64,000 nt of DNA from positions 47,279,367-47,343,366 of the forward strand of contig NW_026622908.1 of assembly GCF_023065955.2 (NCBI RefSeq), written 5' to 3'. This document shows, in pieces, positions 47,567 to 59,030 of the stretch (positions are counted from its first letter, which is position 1; the number at the start of each line of letters is the position of its first letter). The notes beneath the pieces were generated by a model that ran no database searches, was not told the DNA's origin, and saw nothing but the letters and a program-made list of their open reading frames with translations. This DNA is from Ursus arctos. Its lineage: Eukaryota; Chordata; Mammalia; Carnivora; Ursidae. The position numbers and the translations under genes are program-made.

Positions 47567-47758
47567 GGGGCACCTGAGTGGCGCAGTCGGTTAAGCGTCC
47601 AACACTTGATTTTGGCTGCGATCATGATCTCAGTGTCCTGTGATGGGGCCCTGTGTCGGGCTCTACACTCAGGACAGAGTCTGCTTGTCCCTCTCCCTCC
47701 CTCTGCTTGTGTGCATTCTCTCTCTCTCTCAAATGAATAAATAAATCGTTATTTTTAA
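47567..47758 (+). mobile_element. Can-SINE, sense
   Basis: GGGGCACCTGAGTGGCGCAG head. Target duplication AAGAATTCGGTGAAG before and AGGAATTTGGTGACG after, diverged. Confidence 0.88.
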
Positions 47759-47849
47759 AAAGGAATTTGGTGACGTCATGTGGGGCTCAAGGGGAACATG
47801 TCTGAGGGCACAGACGCATGCCCCTTGGCACATGGGACTGTGGGAAGGG

Positions 47850-48005
47850 CACAGGCTGGGTAGTCAGTGTCAGATGCTCTGTGACCTTTGGCAAGTGACG
47901 TGTCCTCCTGGTGCCTCAGTTTCCTCATCTGTAAAATGGAGTGAGTGGGTATCTGCCTCAAAACGTTGAGGTGAAGACAGTGTTCAGTCCATGCAAAGTG
48001 CTCAC
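47850..48005 (+). mobile_element. MIR element
   Basis: GTGACCTTTGGCAAGTGACG, GCCTCAGTTTCCTCATCTGT and AAAATGGAGTGAGT match the MIR core closely. Confidence 0.85.
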
Positions 48006-48115
48006 CCGTTCATGGAGGGGTACAGACAGGATTGGGGAGAGTGTTGAGACCCAACCAGGGAGCTTGATCCTTTCACTGGGTGTTAAAGAGTCAGCAGCTG
48101 GTTGCAGGGCGGGGG

Positions 48116-48205
48116 TGTCCGGGATTTCTGTAAGTTCGTTCAGGAGGTGGGGGCCGCTGATGTCTGGGATTTCTGTAAGTTTGTTCAGGAGGTGGGGGTC
48201 ACAGA
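48116..48205 (+). repeat. Two-copy tandem duplication, 45-bp unit
   Basis: The segment TGTCCGGGATTTCTGTAAGT and onward at 48116-48160 is repeated with few changes at 48161-48205. Confidence 0.85.
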
Positions 48206-48349
48206 TGCCTGAACTCGCAGGCAGAGCAGCAGAGCAAATAGATGCTGAGGGGTCGACATTATAGGACTGGCGTTTGGTCAGATGAAGGCAGTGTGGAGAT
48301 GAGGATGGGGCTCCCGGGGGTTGAATGGAGACTCAATGCTAAGAGGAGG

Positions 48350-48860
48350 TGTATTCGTTTCCAGTTGCTGTGTAACAGACTACAACAAACTGTGAGGCTT
48401 CAACCAACACACATTTATTACCTCAGTTTCCTAAGGCCTGGAGTCCAAGCACAGCAAAGCTGGGTCCTCTCCTCAGGTTCTCATGAGGCCAGTGTGGATG
48501 TCAGCTACACTGGGTTCCCTTCTGGAACTCCCAAGCCTGCTCAGTGTGTTCCTTGTGATTGCAGGACTGAGGTCCTCTTTTCCTTCTGAGCTGTGTGCCC
48601 ATGGCACTTGGCCACTAGAGGCCAACCATGGTCCCTTGCCCCGGGTCCCCCATAGATGTCACATCGTGGTTGTTTGGCTCCCAGGCCAACAGGAGGTGCG
48701 TCTCTGACTTCTGTCTCAGCATCTAGACTACCTTTCTAAGAACTCACTGATTAGGGCAGGCCCACCCAGGACGATCTTCTGTTTGATGAACTTGGCTGAT
48801 TAGGAGCCCTGATCTCATCTGTGAACATTAGTTTTGCCATATAGTAGAACAAAACACAAA
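48350..48860 (-). mobile_element. Ancient LTR-like repeat, antisense
   Basis: GTTGCTGTGTAACAGACTAC, CAACACACATTTATTACCTC and GGGCAGGCCCACCCAGGACG follow a common mammalian repeat. The family is not assigned. Confidence 0.45.
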
Positions 48861-49370
48861 GCTGATATCTCACCCTAAGCACAGGTTCCATCCATGCTGA
48901 AGAGGAGATTAGACAAGGCAAGGGTCATGGAGCATCATTTATACTTCTGCCTCTCACAGGAGGAAAGACAAGTTTCAGGGAGAATGGGACAGGTCACATT
49001 CACAGTGTCCACTGGACATCAAAACAGAGGCGTCCCAAGTATGGTCAGATGAGCAGGCCTGGAGTTCAGGGTCTGTGTGCAGATCCGGAAGCTATCAACA
49101 CTGAAAGTGGCAGCAAAACCAGGAATGAACAAGGCCAGATAACATCAGCCTTAAGGTCAATTAGAGGGTATAGAAAAGAGCAGTTGAGGACAGAGCCCTG
49201 GGGAGCATGAGTATCTGGGGATGATGAAAAAGGAGAAGAAGCAGGAGCTGTCATGGGGGACCACAGAGGTGAGCAGCTCTAAGGAAGCCCAGTGACCTGG
49301 GAGCCTGTGGGGAGCTGAGCTTTGCTGGACTGTATGCACAGGAGGACGTGAGTGTGTAGAAAATCCTCAG
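48861..49370. other. Unassigned intergenic DNA
   Basis: No gene was recognised. Confidence 0.35.
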
Positions 49371-50006
49371 GAATCTACAAACAACAAACACAAACTCTTG
49401 GAGTCTAATAAATGCGTTCTGAGTCTAGTAAAGTCATAGGATACAAGGTCAACACACAAAAATCAATCATATGTCTATTCGATAGCAATGAAGAATTGGA
49501 AACCAAATTTAAAGCACAATGTCATTTACAGTTGCTCCAAAAAATAAAATGCATGAACATAAATGCAACAAAAAATATAGACTCAGTGTACTGAAAACTA
49601 CAAACTGCTAATGAAGGAAACCAAAAAAGATCTATATAAACAGGGAGATACACTATGTTCATGGATTGGAAAAGTCGACATACCTAAGATATGAATTCTC
49701 TCACACTGATCTACAGTTAAAGAGAAATTTCCATCAAAATCTCAGCAGGATTCTTTGTAGATATAGACAAGCTGATTTCAAAATTTATAAAGAAATTAAA
49801 ATAGTCAAAGCAATTTTGAAAATGAATATAGTTAAAGGAATAGCACTACTTGATTTTAAGGCTTACTATATGGCTACAAAAACCAAGACAGTGTGTGGCA
49901 TCAGGAAAGGAAAGGCACATAGATCGATGTAACAGGATAGAGAATAGAATGTAACAAATAGAGAATAGAATGCAACAGAATAGAGATTAGAATGTAATGA
50001 ATAAAG

Positions 50007-50202
50007 GGGCACCAGGGTGGCTCAGTGGGTTAAGCATCTGCCTTTGGCTCAGGTCATGATTCCAGGGTCCGGGGATAAAGTCCTGCTTTGGGCTCTCTGC
50101 TCAGCAGGTAGCCTGCTTCTCCCTCTGCCTGCCCTCCCCCTGCTTGTGTGCTCTCTCTCTCTCTCTCTGTTAAATCAATAAATAAAATGTTTTAATTAAA
50201 AA
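50007..50202 (+). mobile_element. Can-SINE nested in L1
   Basis: GGGGCACCAGGGTGGCTCAG head, (CT)n and AATCAATAAATAAAATG tail. AGAATGTAA flanks both sides. Confidence 0.9.
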
Positions 50203-50836
50203 AAAGAATGTAACAAATAGAGAATAGAATGCAACAGAATAGAGAATACAGAAATAGACACACACAGGTGGGGCCAGCTGGTTTTTGACAAAGATAGAAA
50301 ACCAATTCAATGGTAGAAGGATAGACTTTTCAATGAATAGCATTGGAATAATTAGGCATTTGTAAGGGAGAAAGAACCTTGACCCAAACTTCATATTTTA
50401 TTAAATATTAACTCCAAACAGATCATAGGATGTAAACCACAAAGCTATAAAATGTCTCGAAGAAAACAGAGAAAAATGTTCATGTTCTAGGGTTAGACAG
50501 AGAAGGCATTCTTAGATGTAGCACTGAAGACACAATCCACAAAAAAACAACCTGATGAATTGGATTTCATCAAAATTAAAAAGTGTTGCTCTGTGGAACT
50601 CTCATTAAGAGGGTGGAAAAACAAACACACATAGGGAAAAAATATTTGAAAACCAAAAATGTGACAGTTTGGCTGTGGAATATATAGAGACTTCTCCAAA
50701 TGCAACAGTGAGAAAAACACCCTAATTTAAAAATGGGCAAAAGATACAAAAAGGCTTTTCAATGAAGAAGCTGTGTGAATGGCCAGGACTCACTTGAAAA
50801 GATGTTCAGCATCTTGACCATTAGAAAACACAACTT

Positions 50837-51035
50837 AGGGGCACCAGGGTGGCTCAGTTGGTTAAGGGTCTGTCTGCCTTCAGCTCAGGTCATGATATCA
50901 GGGTCCCGGGACTGAGCCCTGCGTCAGGCTCCCTGCTCCGTGGGCAGTCTGCTTCTCCCTCTCTCTCTGCCTGTGCGCTCTCTGTCTCTCTCTGTCAAAT
51001 AAATAAAATCTAAAAAAAGAAGAAGAAGAAAAGAA
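50837..51035 (+). mobile_element. Can-SINE nested in L1
   Basis: GGGGCACCAGGGTGGCTCAG head and an AAATAAATAAAATC tail ending in GAA repeats. AGAAAACACAA flanks both sides. Confidence 0.9.
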
Positions 51036-52489
51036 AAGAAAACACAAATTAAAGGCACAATGAGAGGCCACCACACACCTGCAAGAGTGACGTAAAGTTA
51101 CTGAAAATGCCAAGGGTTGGTGAGGATGGAAAAAAAACAGGTCTATCATGCACCACTGGCAGGGATGCAGAATGGGGCAGTCACTCTGGAAGACAGTTTG
51201 GTGTTGCCTATAAGTGAAATAAACACTACTGTACGATCCAGTGACCGCATTCTGAATATTCATCCCAGAGGAAATAAAAACACGCGTGTACACAAAAATC
51301 CATACACACATGCATAATGAAGCTTAATGTATAAGAGTCAAAAACTGGAGACAGCCTACATGCCCTTCCGTGAGTTAACAGACAAACAAGCTGTAAGGGG
51401 CGTAACTTCATCTTTGGCGTTTGATGCTGACAACTTGTAGACCCGCCCCTTCCTCTTCCTCTTCTGCCCCAAATCTGGACAAGCTGATAGGAAAGCATGG
51501 TGCCCCCCACTACGGTGCACACCAGCATCCCTGGGCACTCCCAGCCTGCCCCTGTCCCTGCCCCTTCACCACCTGAAAACCCCACACCATCTCCTTGCCC
51601 TGCTGTCTCAGAGCATTTCCAGCCTGCTTGGGAGCCATGCTGCTCTCCCCAGAAAGCCTCCTTATGTGAGTAATACATGTCGTGTCCTGTCAGTATGCCA
51701 ATACACCATAGCAGCCACACGCTCGTCTTCATGTGTGTGGCTTCATCTGTCTTGACATCTAAACTGAAGTCTGCGTGAAGGTCCATCCTGTCCTTGCAGG
51801 GCTGAGAGGCAAAACCAAACAAACGAAACCCTCATGTATGCATACAGTAGAAGACAACTCAACAATAAAAGGGAGCCCGGCTCTGATACACATTACAACG
51901 TGGAGGGATCTCAAGTGTGTTAGCCCAAGGGGGAAAGAAGTCACCCACACAGAGTTACACGCTGTGCTGTTATGTTTACCTAACACTCTCCATGCGACAC
52001 GACCCCGGCAGAGTCACTCCCGGGGTGGCCAGGGCTCAGGACTGTGGGGAGGGCGGGACTATCAAGGGACAGAATGAGGGAGTGTTTTTAGGGCGATGGG
52101 ACAGTGAGGAGTCTTGGCTGTGGTAACGCTTCTCTGAAGGCTCAGTGTGATACAGCTTCACAGACCATGCGTGACAAGGTAGAAACTGGTGGGACCCAAG
52201 GAAGTCGTGCCTGAGTTCACTGTGCTGTGCTGGTGTCGACTTCTCCCATTTGACAATGTACTATGGTGAAGAGAGAGATTATAATCGAGCAGAGAAGGTG
52301 GGGGCATCAGTGTCTCGGGGGACAGAGTTTCTACTTGGGAAGAGGGAAAGTTCTGGAGATGGACGGTGGGGACGGCTGCACAGCATGAATGTACCTGGTG
52401 CCCTGAGCTGTGGGCGTAGAGGTGGTGAAGACCGTACGTTTTGTGTTCTGTGTATTTTACAATAAAAAAATACTATCATTGGAGGCAGC

Positions 52490-53005
52490 TGGGTGAGGGG
52501 TACAGAGGAACTCTGAGAGGTCTTTGCATTTCTTGTGAGTCCTGAACGTTTCAAAACAAAAGTTACATTTTGTAGGTGCCCTTGGGTTTGTACGATGCGT
52601 TGTGTGGTCACCCATGTATTCCCAGGCCCCTGGTGGGACCTGCCCTGCTGGATTTCAAGCCTTCCTGGGACTGACGACCTGCTCATTCCTTCCCTTTTTT
52701 CCTCTGGGAACGAGGATGCCTGTACCTGTGAACATATGCATTGCCCCCCCCCACACACACACACACTGTACTTTGGAAGCAGATAACGTACGTTCTAGTT
52801 TCCCCGGCCCTTAAATGAAGAGGAAATTTGTCCCAGGGTGTATCATATCCAGAGTATCACCCATACTTGGTTCAGATGATTCAATGATGGGATTTGGGAC
52901 TTCTGAGCAAATGGTGTTTAACACGATCTGATGCTGTAATGGGCTGGGTAGTTAGGATGCGGTGAGTGTATCCTGCACATGGGACAAATGCAGATGTGTG
53001 GGGCC
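52490..53005. other. Unassigned DNA with a short (CA)n
   Basis: CCCCACACACACACACACAC at about 52749-52766. No gene was recognised. Confidence 0.4.
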
Positions 53006-53009
53006 CGCA

Positions 53010-53460
53010 GGCAGACTGTAGTGGGCTGAAGGGTGGCCCCCCAAACAAATCTGTGAATGCTCCCTTATGTGACAAGAGAAGGAATGTTATCTTATTTTGA
53101 TAAAGGGTCTTTGCAGATATAACTAAGTTAAGGATCTGGGGGGGTGGGGCGTTGCCCAGATTACAGGTGAGATGTAGATGCCATCAGGCGTCCTTATAAG
53201 AGTGAGGCAGAGAGACAGACAGAACAGGAGGCAGCAGTGTGACCAAAGACGGTGTTTGGAGTGAGATGAGCATAAGCTGAAGATGCCACCAGTCACTGGA
53301 AGAGGACAAAGAACAGATTCTCCCCTAAAGACCCCCGGGGAGTGTGGTTCTAATACCTCCATTTAGGATCTGGCCTCCGAAAGTGTGAGAGAATGAATCC
53401 TCTTGTTTTCAGCCCCCAGTGTGACGTAATTTGCTACAGCAAGCATACCCACCTACCTGA
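53010..53460 (+). mobile_element. MaLR-type LTR, MLT1-like
   Basis: GTGGGCTGAAGGGTGGCCCC, GGGTCTTTGCAGATATAACT, CGTCCTTATAAGAGTGAGGC and TTTTCAGCCCCCAGTGTG follow the MLT1-like order. 53461-53948 is unassigned. Confidence 0.5.
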
Positions 53461-53948
53461 TACTTACATCGAGAAATTATGGATGGACCCCAGCTGTCGG
53501 GTCTGGGTGACGCACCTGGGATGCTGCTCTTTCCTATTCCTACCAGAGCTGCCCACAGAGCTTTCTGCTTTTTGATGGAAATGTGCTGTGTGCTGTCCTG
53601 TAAGCCAACCACTGACCACAAGAGGCCACTGCATACTTGAAACAGGCCCGTGTGCTGAGGGGCCGAAGCACGTTAGTCCTGTGATGTTTCATCAATTTGA
53701 ATATAAACAGCCCCACGTGGCTGGTGGCAACCTTAGTGAGAGCTCAGAATGGGCCTCTGCTGCTGGCACGTCTCCTCCCCAGCTGTGGATCTCACCTCCT
53801 GCACAACTTGCTCCACAGAACCCAGGGCAGGGGTCCCACATTTGGACTCTGTAGAAACATCCTCAGGCCACGCAGGTTGCGGAACATCTGCTAATCGGAC
53901 AGCAGATGAAGAATCACAGTAAGAACAACGTTAGGGGGTGGGGGGATG

Positions 53949-53954
53949 TTTATT
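53949..53954 (-). promoter_or_regulatory. K6 polyadenylation signal
   Basis: AATAAA on the minus strand lies about 557 nt past the K6 stop. Its context, CTAAATAAAC, matches that of K7. Confidence 0.5.
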
Positions 53955-54510
53955 TAGGCATTTCACGGTATAGTTCCTGCCTCGATACACCAACCAGAAA
54001 GTCAGAGAAGTACAGATGCGTAGAGTGGGGCCAACTCTTGCAGGCAAAGCATCCCTAGGATTTAGAGGAACCCCTGCTCCCCTGTGACTCGGCTCAGTCT
54101 GGAGTCAGAGATAAGACAGACGAGAGGATGAAGTTTGGGGGTGGAGTACCTTCAGCAGGAGGGATGGGCCAGGAAGCTGTCATACCTGCAGGAGTCCAGG
54201 TCAAGCCAGAGCCCAAGATGGTGGTGCAGGGGTCAGGGCTCTGCAGGGGCTGCAGAGTGACAGGGGCAAAGAAATGTGGTTCCCCAAGAATAGGTAAGAG
54301 GGACCTAATTCTGCCAAGTGAATGATGTCTGTCTTTACAGCAGCACAACTGGGTTCTCCTCAGTCTGTAGACCAAGCTCCCACTCACTGAAAGAGAAAGG
54401 CTCCAGAAGTGAGCTTCAGGGGACAACGTGTAGAAGGAGCTGATTCAGGGAAGCCACAAGAATACAGGTTTCACCAAACATTGAGAAACCCAAGGTCTGG
54501 GCCCAGAGCT

Positions 54511-55062
54511 CTAAATCTTGCACTGGCAGCAAATGGGGACACAGCAGCTGGACTGGGAGCAGCAGGGTTTGCAGCAGCTGGACTGGGAGCAGCACGGCTT
54601 GCAGCAGCTGGACTGGGAGCAGCAGGGCTTACAGCAGCTGGACTGGGAGCAGCAGGGTTTGCAGCAGCTGGACTGGGAGCAGCAGGGGACACAGCAGCTG
54701 GACTGGGAGCAGCCACAGGAACCACAGCCCCCCTTGGAGCCCCCACATGAGCCACAGCCCCCCTTGGAGCCCCCACATGAGCCACAGCTGGAGCAGGAAC
54801 AGGGTGGCACACAGCAGCACACGGGCTTGCAGCAGCAGACGGGCACACAGCAGCTGGAGCCACAGCCCCCACAGCCGGAGCCACAGCCCCCACAGCCGGA
54901 GCCACAGCCCCCACAGCCAGAGCCACAACCCCCACAGCTGGAGCAGGAACAGGCTGGCACACAGCAGCACTCGGGCTTGCAGCAGCAGACGGGCACACAG
55001 CAGCCGGAGCCACAGCCCCCGCAGCCGGAGCCACAGCCTCCGGAACAACCACAGCAGCTCAT
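54511..55062 (-). CDS. KRTAP5-like: K6: keratin-associated protein 5-like, 183 aa, intact
   Basis: Inverted full-length copy with the canonical CCQCKI end. Domains: head [20 protein letters not shown] modules at about residues 21 and 71, exactly 50 residues apart as in K1; two [10 protein letters not shown] units; then six QSSCC(K/V)P tail units in the order V K K K K V. In the first module Val is replaced by Glu (KPECC), and in the second VPA is VPP. The chosen ATG lies 96 nt below the TATA position; an in-frame extension reaching 55215 would run through the promoter and is rejected. The TATA box is degraded to TACATAAA, so output may be lower than for its neighbours. Confidence 0.9.
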   Translation of the reverse strand: MSCCGCSGGCGSGCGGCGSGCCVPVCCCKPECCCVPACSCSSCGGCGSGCGGCGSGCGGCGSGCGGCGSSCCVPVCCCKPVCCCVPPCSCSSCGSCGGSKGGCGSCGGSKGGCGSCGCSQSSCCVPCCSQSSCCKPCCSQSSCCKPCCSQSSCCKPCCSQSSCCKPCCSQSSCCVPICCQCKI

Positions 55063-55150
55063 GGTTCTGGTGGGTTGAGGGTGGAGCAGGTCAGAGGAGC
55101 AGGTGCAGAGCACAGGTGTGCAGATGTGGAGCCTCCTGGGCCGGGAGCCC

Positions 55151-55234
55151 TTTATGTAGCTGCCCAGGGTCAGCTGAGATGCTGGGCACATGGTCACTTC
55201 CTTGTTTCTATTCATGTTCTCTCCCAGGGAAATT
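55151..55234 (-). promoter_or_regulatory. K6 promoter with degraded TATA (TACATAAA)
   Basis: On the minus strand AATTTCCCTG is at 55234-55225, GGAAGTG at 55201-55195, the GCCCAGCATCTCA block follows, and TACATAAA is at 55158-55151. The third TATA base is C instead of T. All other elements are conserved. Confidence 0.72.
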
Positions 55235-55889
55235 GTGTGTCATTTTAAAGTAACATAAATATTGCTTTATGCCTGTGACACACTTCCTTCTCACACAATG
55301 TTTCCCCTCTAAACCTTCAAGGTCAGAGTTCTCTTCACTCTGGTGATCCTTTGGGAACGAGGCGAGGTTGGTCTGTTCCTGCCTTCTGCCCTTCGTGACC
55401 TAGCTAGGCTTCCCTCATTATTCCAGAAGGACTCATTACAGAGTTTTCAGTGGTGTCCTTGTTTTGTAGGGACATTTATAAAGCTTGGGCTCTCCTGCTT
55501 CATGCTGCAAATCGAGCATGATCAAAAGCTATGTTCTGCTCTATATCCAGAGACACACCTCTGCCCCTTGTCCATCATTTGGGAATCTGAGATTTTCTCA
55601 AGCTCCCGGGTCACCAGGCTTCCCCAGAGCTTCTCTCTTGTCTGTGACCTGGTCCTGCATCTGCTTTTCTTGGGGTTCACTGTTCTCCAGTGTCCGTGCC
55701 CCCCAAGGCCCTGTCCTTGCCCCTGCTGCCACATTGTGGGTTCCCGGAGGAGTTCCCCTTCCTGTCCTGGGCTGCCCCTGCTCCCTGCCCGCGGGGATGG
55801 GATCGCTCTCTTGGTCCAAGCCTGAAAGTCTCAGGGGCTTCTCTTAGTTCTTCTCCCTTGTCCTAGTTTTTCCCTCCTTTTTTCCATAT
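55235..55889. other. Unassigned DNA upstream of K6
   Basis: A 160-codon forward frame (55343-55825) has no recognised domain. Confidence 0.35.
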
Positions 55890-55942
55890 TCTTTTATTAT
55901 AATAAAATACACATAATATAGAATTTACCATTTAAACCATTT

Positions 55943-56137
55943 ATTAAAGATTTTACTTATTTATTTGACAGAGAGAGAGAGAGTGAGAGAGTACAAGCGG
56001 GGGAGCAGCAAAGGGAGAGGGAGAAGCAGGCTCCCCGCTGAGCAGGGAGCCCAACATGGGGCTCAATCCCAGGACCCTGGGATCATGACCTGAGCTGAAG
56101 GCAGATGGCCAACCAACTGAGCCACCACGGTGCCCCC
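55943..56137 (-). mobile_element. Can-SINE inserted in antisense L1
   Basis: TTACTTATTTATTTGACAGA and GAGCCACCACGGTGCCCCC mark its ends. TTAAACCATT and TTAACCATT flank it. Confidence 0.88.
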
Positions 56138-56213
56138 ATCTTAACCATTCCTAAGTGCACATTCAGGGGCATTCACCTTGTGTGCCTCCATCACTATCAT
56201 CCATCTCCAGAGA

Positions 56214-56519
56214 CTCTGTCCCCCTGAGACACCAACCCCATCCCTCCCCCGGCCCCGGTGCCCACCGTCCACTCTCCGTCCCCCTGAGACACTGACCCCC
56301 TTCCCTCCCCCGGCCCCGGTGCCCACCGTCCACTCTCCGTCCCCCTGAGACACTGACCCCCTTCCCTCCCCCGGCCCCGGTGCCCACCGTCCACTCTCCG
56401 TCCCCCTGAGACACTGACCCCCTTCCCTCCCCCGGCCCCGGTGCCCACCGTCCACTCTCCGTCCCCCTGAGACACTGACCCCCTTCCCTCCCCCGGCCCC
56501 GGTGCCCACCGTCCACTCT
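56214..56519 (+). repeat. 61-bp minisatellite, five copies
   Basis: The unit runs GTCCCCCTGAGACACTGACC, CCCTTCCCTCCCCCGGCC, CCGGTGCCCACCGTCCACTC. The first copy is 60 bp and diverged; the other four are nearly identical. Because 61 is not a multiple of 3, the minus strand is open in all three frames, giving repeat-shadow peptides. The array lies inside the L1 3' region. Confidence 0.93.
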
Positions 56520-57010
56520 GTCTCTATGAATGTGACTCCTCAACAGATCTCATGTGAGTGGATCATCCAGTTTGTGTCCTTTGTGTCTGGCCTATTTTCA
56601 CTCAGCATCACGTGCCCCCATTTCATCCAAGTTGTAGCAGGTGTCAGGATTTCCTTCCTTTTTATGGTTGAAGGACAGTCCAGTGTGTGGATGGACCACA
56701 CCTTGTTCTCCCTCTCATCCGTGGATGGACACCTGGACTGTGTCCGCCCGTGAGCTGCTGTGGACGTGGGAGCACAGATGTCTCTTTGAGACCCTGCTTT
56801 CAATTCTTCCGGGAATGTAGCCAGAAGGGGGGGCCACTGGGGCAGGCCGTAATGCTATCTGCAACTTTCTGGGAACCGCCACACTGTTCCACAGAGGCTG
56901 CCCCAACGTCCGCTCCCACCAACAGGGCTCAGTGTTCTGGTGTCTCTGCATCCCCGCTCGCACGTGTCACTTCCTGTTTCTTGGATAGTAGTCGTCCTAC
57001 TGGGTGTGGG

Positions 57011-57955
57011 GTGCCCCGGCTTCTTCCTTAAGGAGCTAGGGGTGCTCGGGGGGCTCTCCCTCAGCTCCCAGCCCTTTTTCTGGCTGCCCTGGACTCGGTG
57101 AAACCCCACACCCCTCGTGAGGGGTCTTTCTCAGATTGTGTTCCTGCCCCTCCTTCTCCTAAACACGCCAAGAAGATCCATGGGAAGAGTTGGCAGGTGG
57201 GTGAGGCTCTGAATCTGGGGGCCCTGCAGGATAATGGTCCCTTCCGCCAGCCCACGTGCACGTCCTCGGGATTTCTTAACTGCTCCGCTGGTCTCTCTGG
57301 CCTCTGTCTGGGGCACCTTGGCCTCTGACCACCCAACAGGCATGAGAGCTGCCATGGGGCTCTGCCATGGGGGGGAGTTTGGTGAGATTTATTTCTTTGT
57401 GTCCCTGGCTCTCTGGTGCATTTCACAACAGGATCTGTGCTTTTGTAGTTTGAGTCATTCTAACTGACGAGAGCAGTGGCCTCTTGGGTCACTCTCCACG
57501 AATGAGAGTGGAACCTCCAGTGTCTCTCACACACACACGGCGAATTGTATCACGGAAGAAATAAGGAAGATGCACATCGCAAAGAAAAGACAACTGTCAA
57601 AACTATAGTGTTTGCTACCAAAGAAAGCCCCCCGTGGACGTGTAGCGCAGACGAGACACAGCCCCTTGCTAATCACCATCAGAGGCTGGAGTTGTTTGTG
57701 ATTACAGCAAGACTGACCGGTCTACCGTCCAGGACGCATTTCTTTGAAGAGGAATTGATTCTTAAAGTGTCAGTGTATAGATTAAAGAGCCGTCTAGACA
57801 CAAATAATCCAGATTTGGTAACCTGGAAGACACGTATGCAGATGGCCCAGAATGCCGCACACAGAGAGAGACGGAACACGCTAAAAAGAAAACTCGGTGA
57901 GATGGTCTGATACCAGACTCTGTAACCAGAGTCCCGAAGGGAGACGGGGAACAGG
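57011..57955. other. Unassigned intergenic DNA
   Basis: A 121-codon frame (57545-57910) is Lys/Arg-rich with no domain I recognise. A short (CA)n lies at about 57530. Confidence 0.35.
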
Positions 57956-57959
57956 CAGC

Positions 57960-58520
57960 TCCGGAAGGAACAGGCAGAGCCACAAAGAAGCCTTCATCTC
58001 AATCATAAGAACACGCACAACCCAATGTAGAGTGGACAAAACATTCACACAGTACTTTCCCAGAGAGGACGTATGAATGCATAATGCCCCAGAAAGGAGG
58101 CTCACGTCACTGGTCCTTTCCAGAATGAAACGTTCACTCGCCGGGGACGGATAAACAATGTGTCACGTCCACACAAAGGAACACTCTCCAGCAATGACAA
58201 CCAGTGGGGTCTGGGTAATGCAACAACATGGGTGCAGCTCAAATCCATCACACTCGGGGGGAGAAGCCGGACACAGAGACCGTACACGATTCCACTCATG
58301 AAAAACGTCCAGAGAAGGCGGCTCCACAGAAACAGGGAGTCTGTTAGCTTCCTGGGCTGGCGGTGGGAATAGGAACCCACTAAACAAGTGTACGGGATCT
58401 TACTGGGGTGAGGAGACTGTCTCAAAACTGAATTACGGGGACAGTCACACAACTTTGTAAATTTAATGAAAGTCATTGATTTGTACATGAAGTTGTCTTA
58501 AAATACCTGAAATACATGTG
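57960..58520 (+). mobile_element. Old L1 3' region, sense
   Basis: GGATAAACAATGTGTCACGT, ATGGGTGCAGCTCAAATCCA, GATTCCACTCATGAAA and CACACAACTTTGTAAATTTA are in L1M 3' order. Confidence 0.6.
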
Positions 58521-58729
58521 TTCAGACATGGAGCGCCAGGATGCAAAGGGAACCAGCGAGGGAGCCCACATCACCGCTCTCTGCCTGGAGGCTACATCCA
58601 GGCTGCAGGTGCAGAAAGGGGGACACCAGAGTACGGGGTCCTCGCCGAGCTGGGAGCCAGAAATGGTGCTTGGAGATGTTGTGGCGGCTGGCAGCTGTAG
58701 GGAAGCGGCGTGGAGGAACCTCGGAGACT

Positions 58730-59030
58730 TTCCGAGTGAAAGAAGACACACACGAAAGAGAAATGCCGATGATTCCATTTACGTGACACTCTGCAAAAGA
58801 AAGTCTCACCTGCGGTGGCAGAAAGCAGGTCAGCGTGTCCTGGCCAGCAGGGCTGGTGGGCACTGATTTGAAGGGGACACCACGGAACGTTCCGGGCCGA
58901 TGGCAACGTCCTACATCTCATTTGTTTTGTGGTGACACACGTGTAGGGTTTTGTTAAAACTTGTCAAAGCTGCGCTACGAGTGGGCCCGTTGTATTGTAC
59001 AGAAATTCTATCCCAATAACAGTGAGAGGA
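58730..59030 (+). mobile_element. Possible second L1 3' fragment
   Basis: GTGAAAGAAGACACACACGA and TGATTCCATTTACGTGACAC resemble the L1M 3' region; the remainder is diverged. 58521-58729 is unassigned. Confidence 0.4.

Larger units (their letters stand above)
49371..52480 (+). mobile_element. Old L1 (sense), ORF2 to 3' region, with nested SINEs
   Basis: ORF2 C-terminal remnants are at 49400-49930 (CATATGTCTATTCGATAGCA, GGGAGATACACTATGTTCAT), continuing at 50215-50830 and 51040-51390 (AAGGGTTGGTGAGGATGG), with 3' region to about 52480. It is interrupted by SINEs at 50007 and 50837 and by about 390 bp of unassigned sequence at 51395-51785. No intact frame. Confidence 0.7.
55890..57010 (-). mobile_element. 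Antisense L1 3' region, split by a SINE and a minisatellite
   Basis: AAATACACATAATATAGAAT, CTATGAATGTGACTCCTCAA, TTGTGTCTGGCCTATTTTCA, CATCCAAGTTGTAGCAGGTG, CTTTCAATTCTTCCGGGAAT and CCACACTGTTCCACAGAGGC are in the order of an L1M 3' region read backwards. Confidence 0.8.

Noticed and set aside
54511..55215. Longer K6 start at an upstream in-frame codon (and similar extensions of K2, K4 and K7)
   Set aside because: The extension would translate the TATA region and leader. The family start is the conserved MSCCGCS ATG.
56141..56543. Three overlapping minus-strand frames with a Gly/Arg-rich repeated peptide
   Set aside because: A 61-bp unit gives open repeats in all three frames; it lies in antisense L1.
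57545..57910. 121-codon Lys/Arg-rich frame
   Set aside because: No domain was recognised; it lies among LINE fragments and is probably chance or repeat derived.
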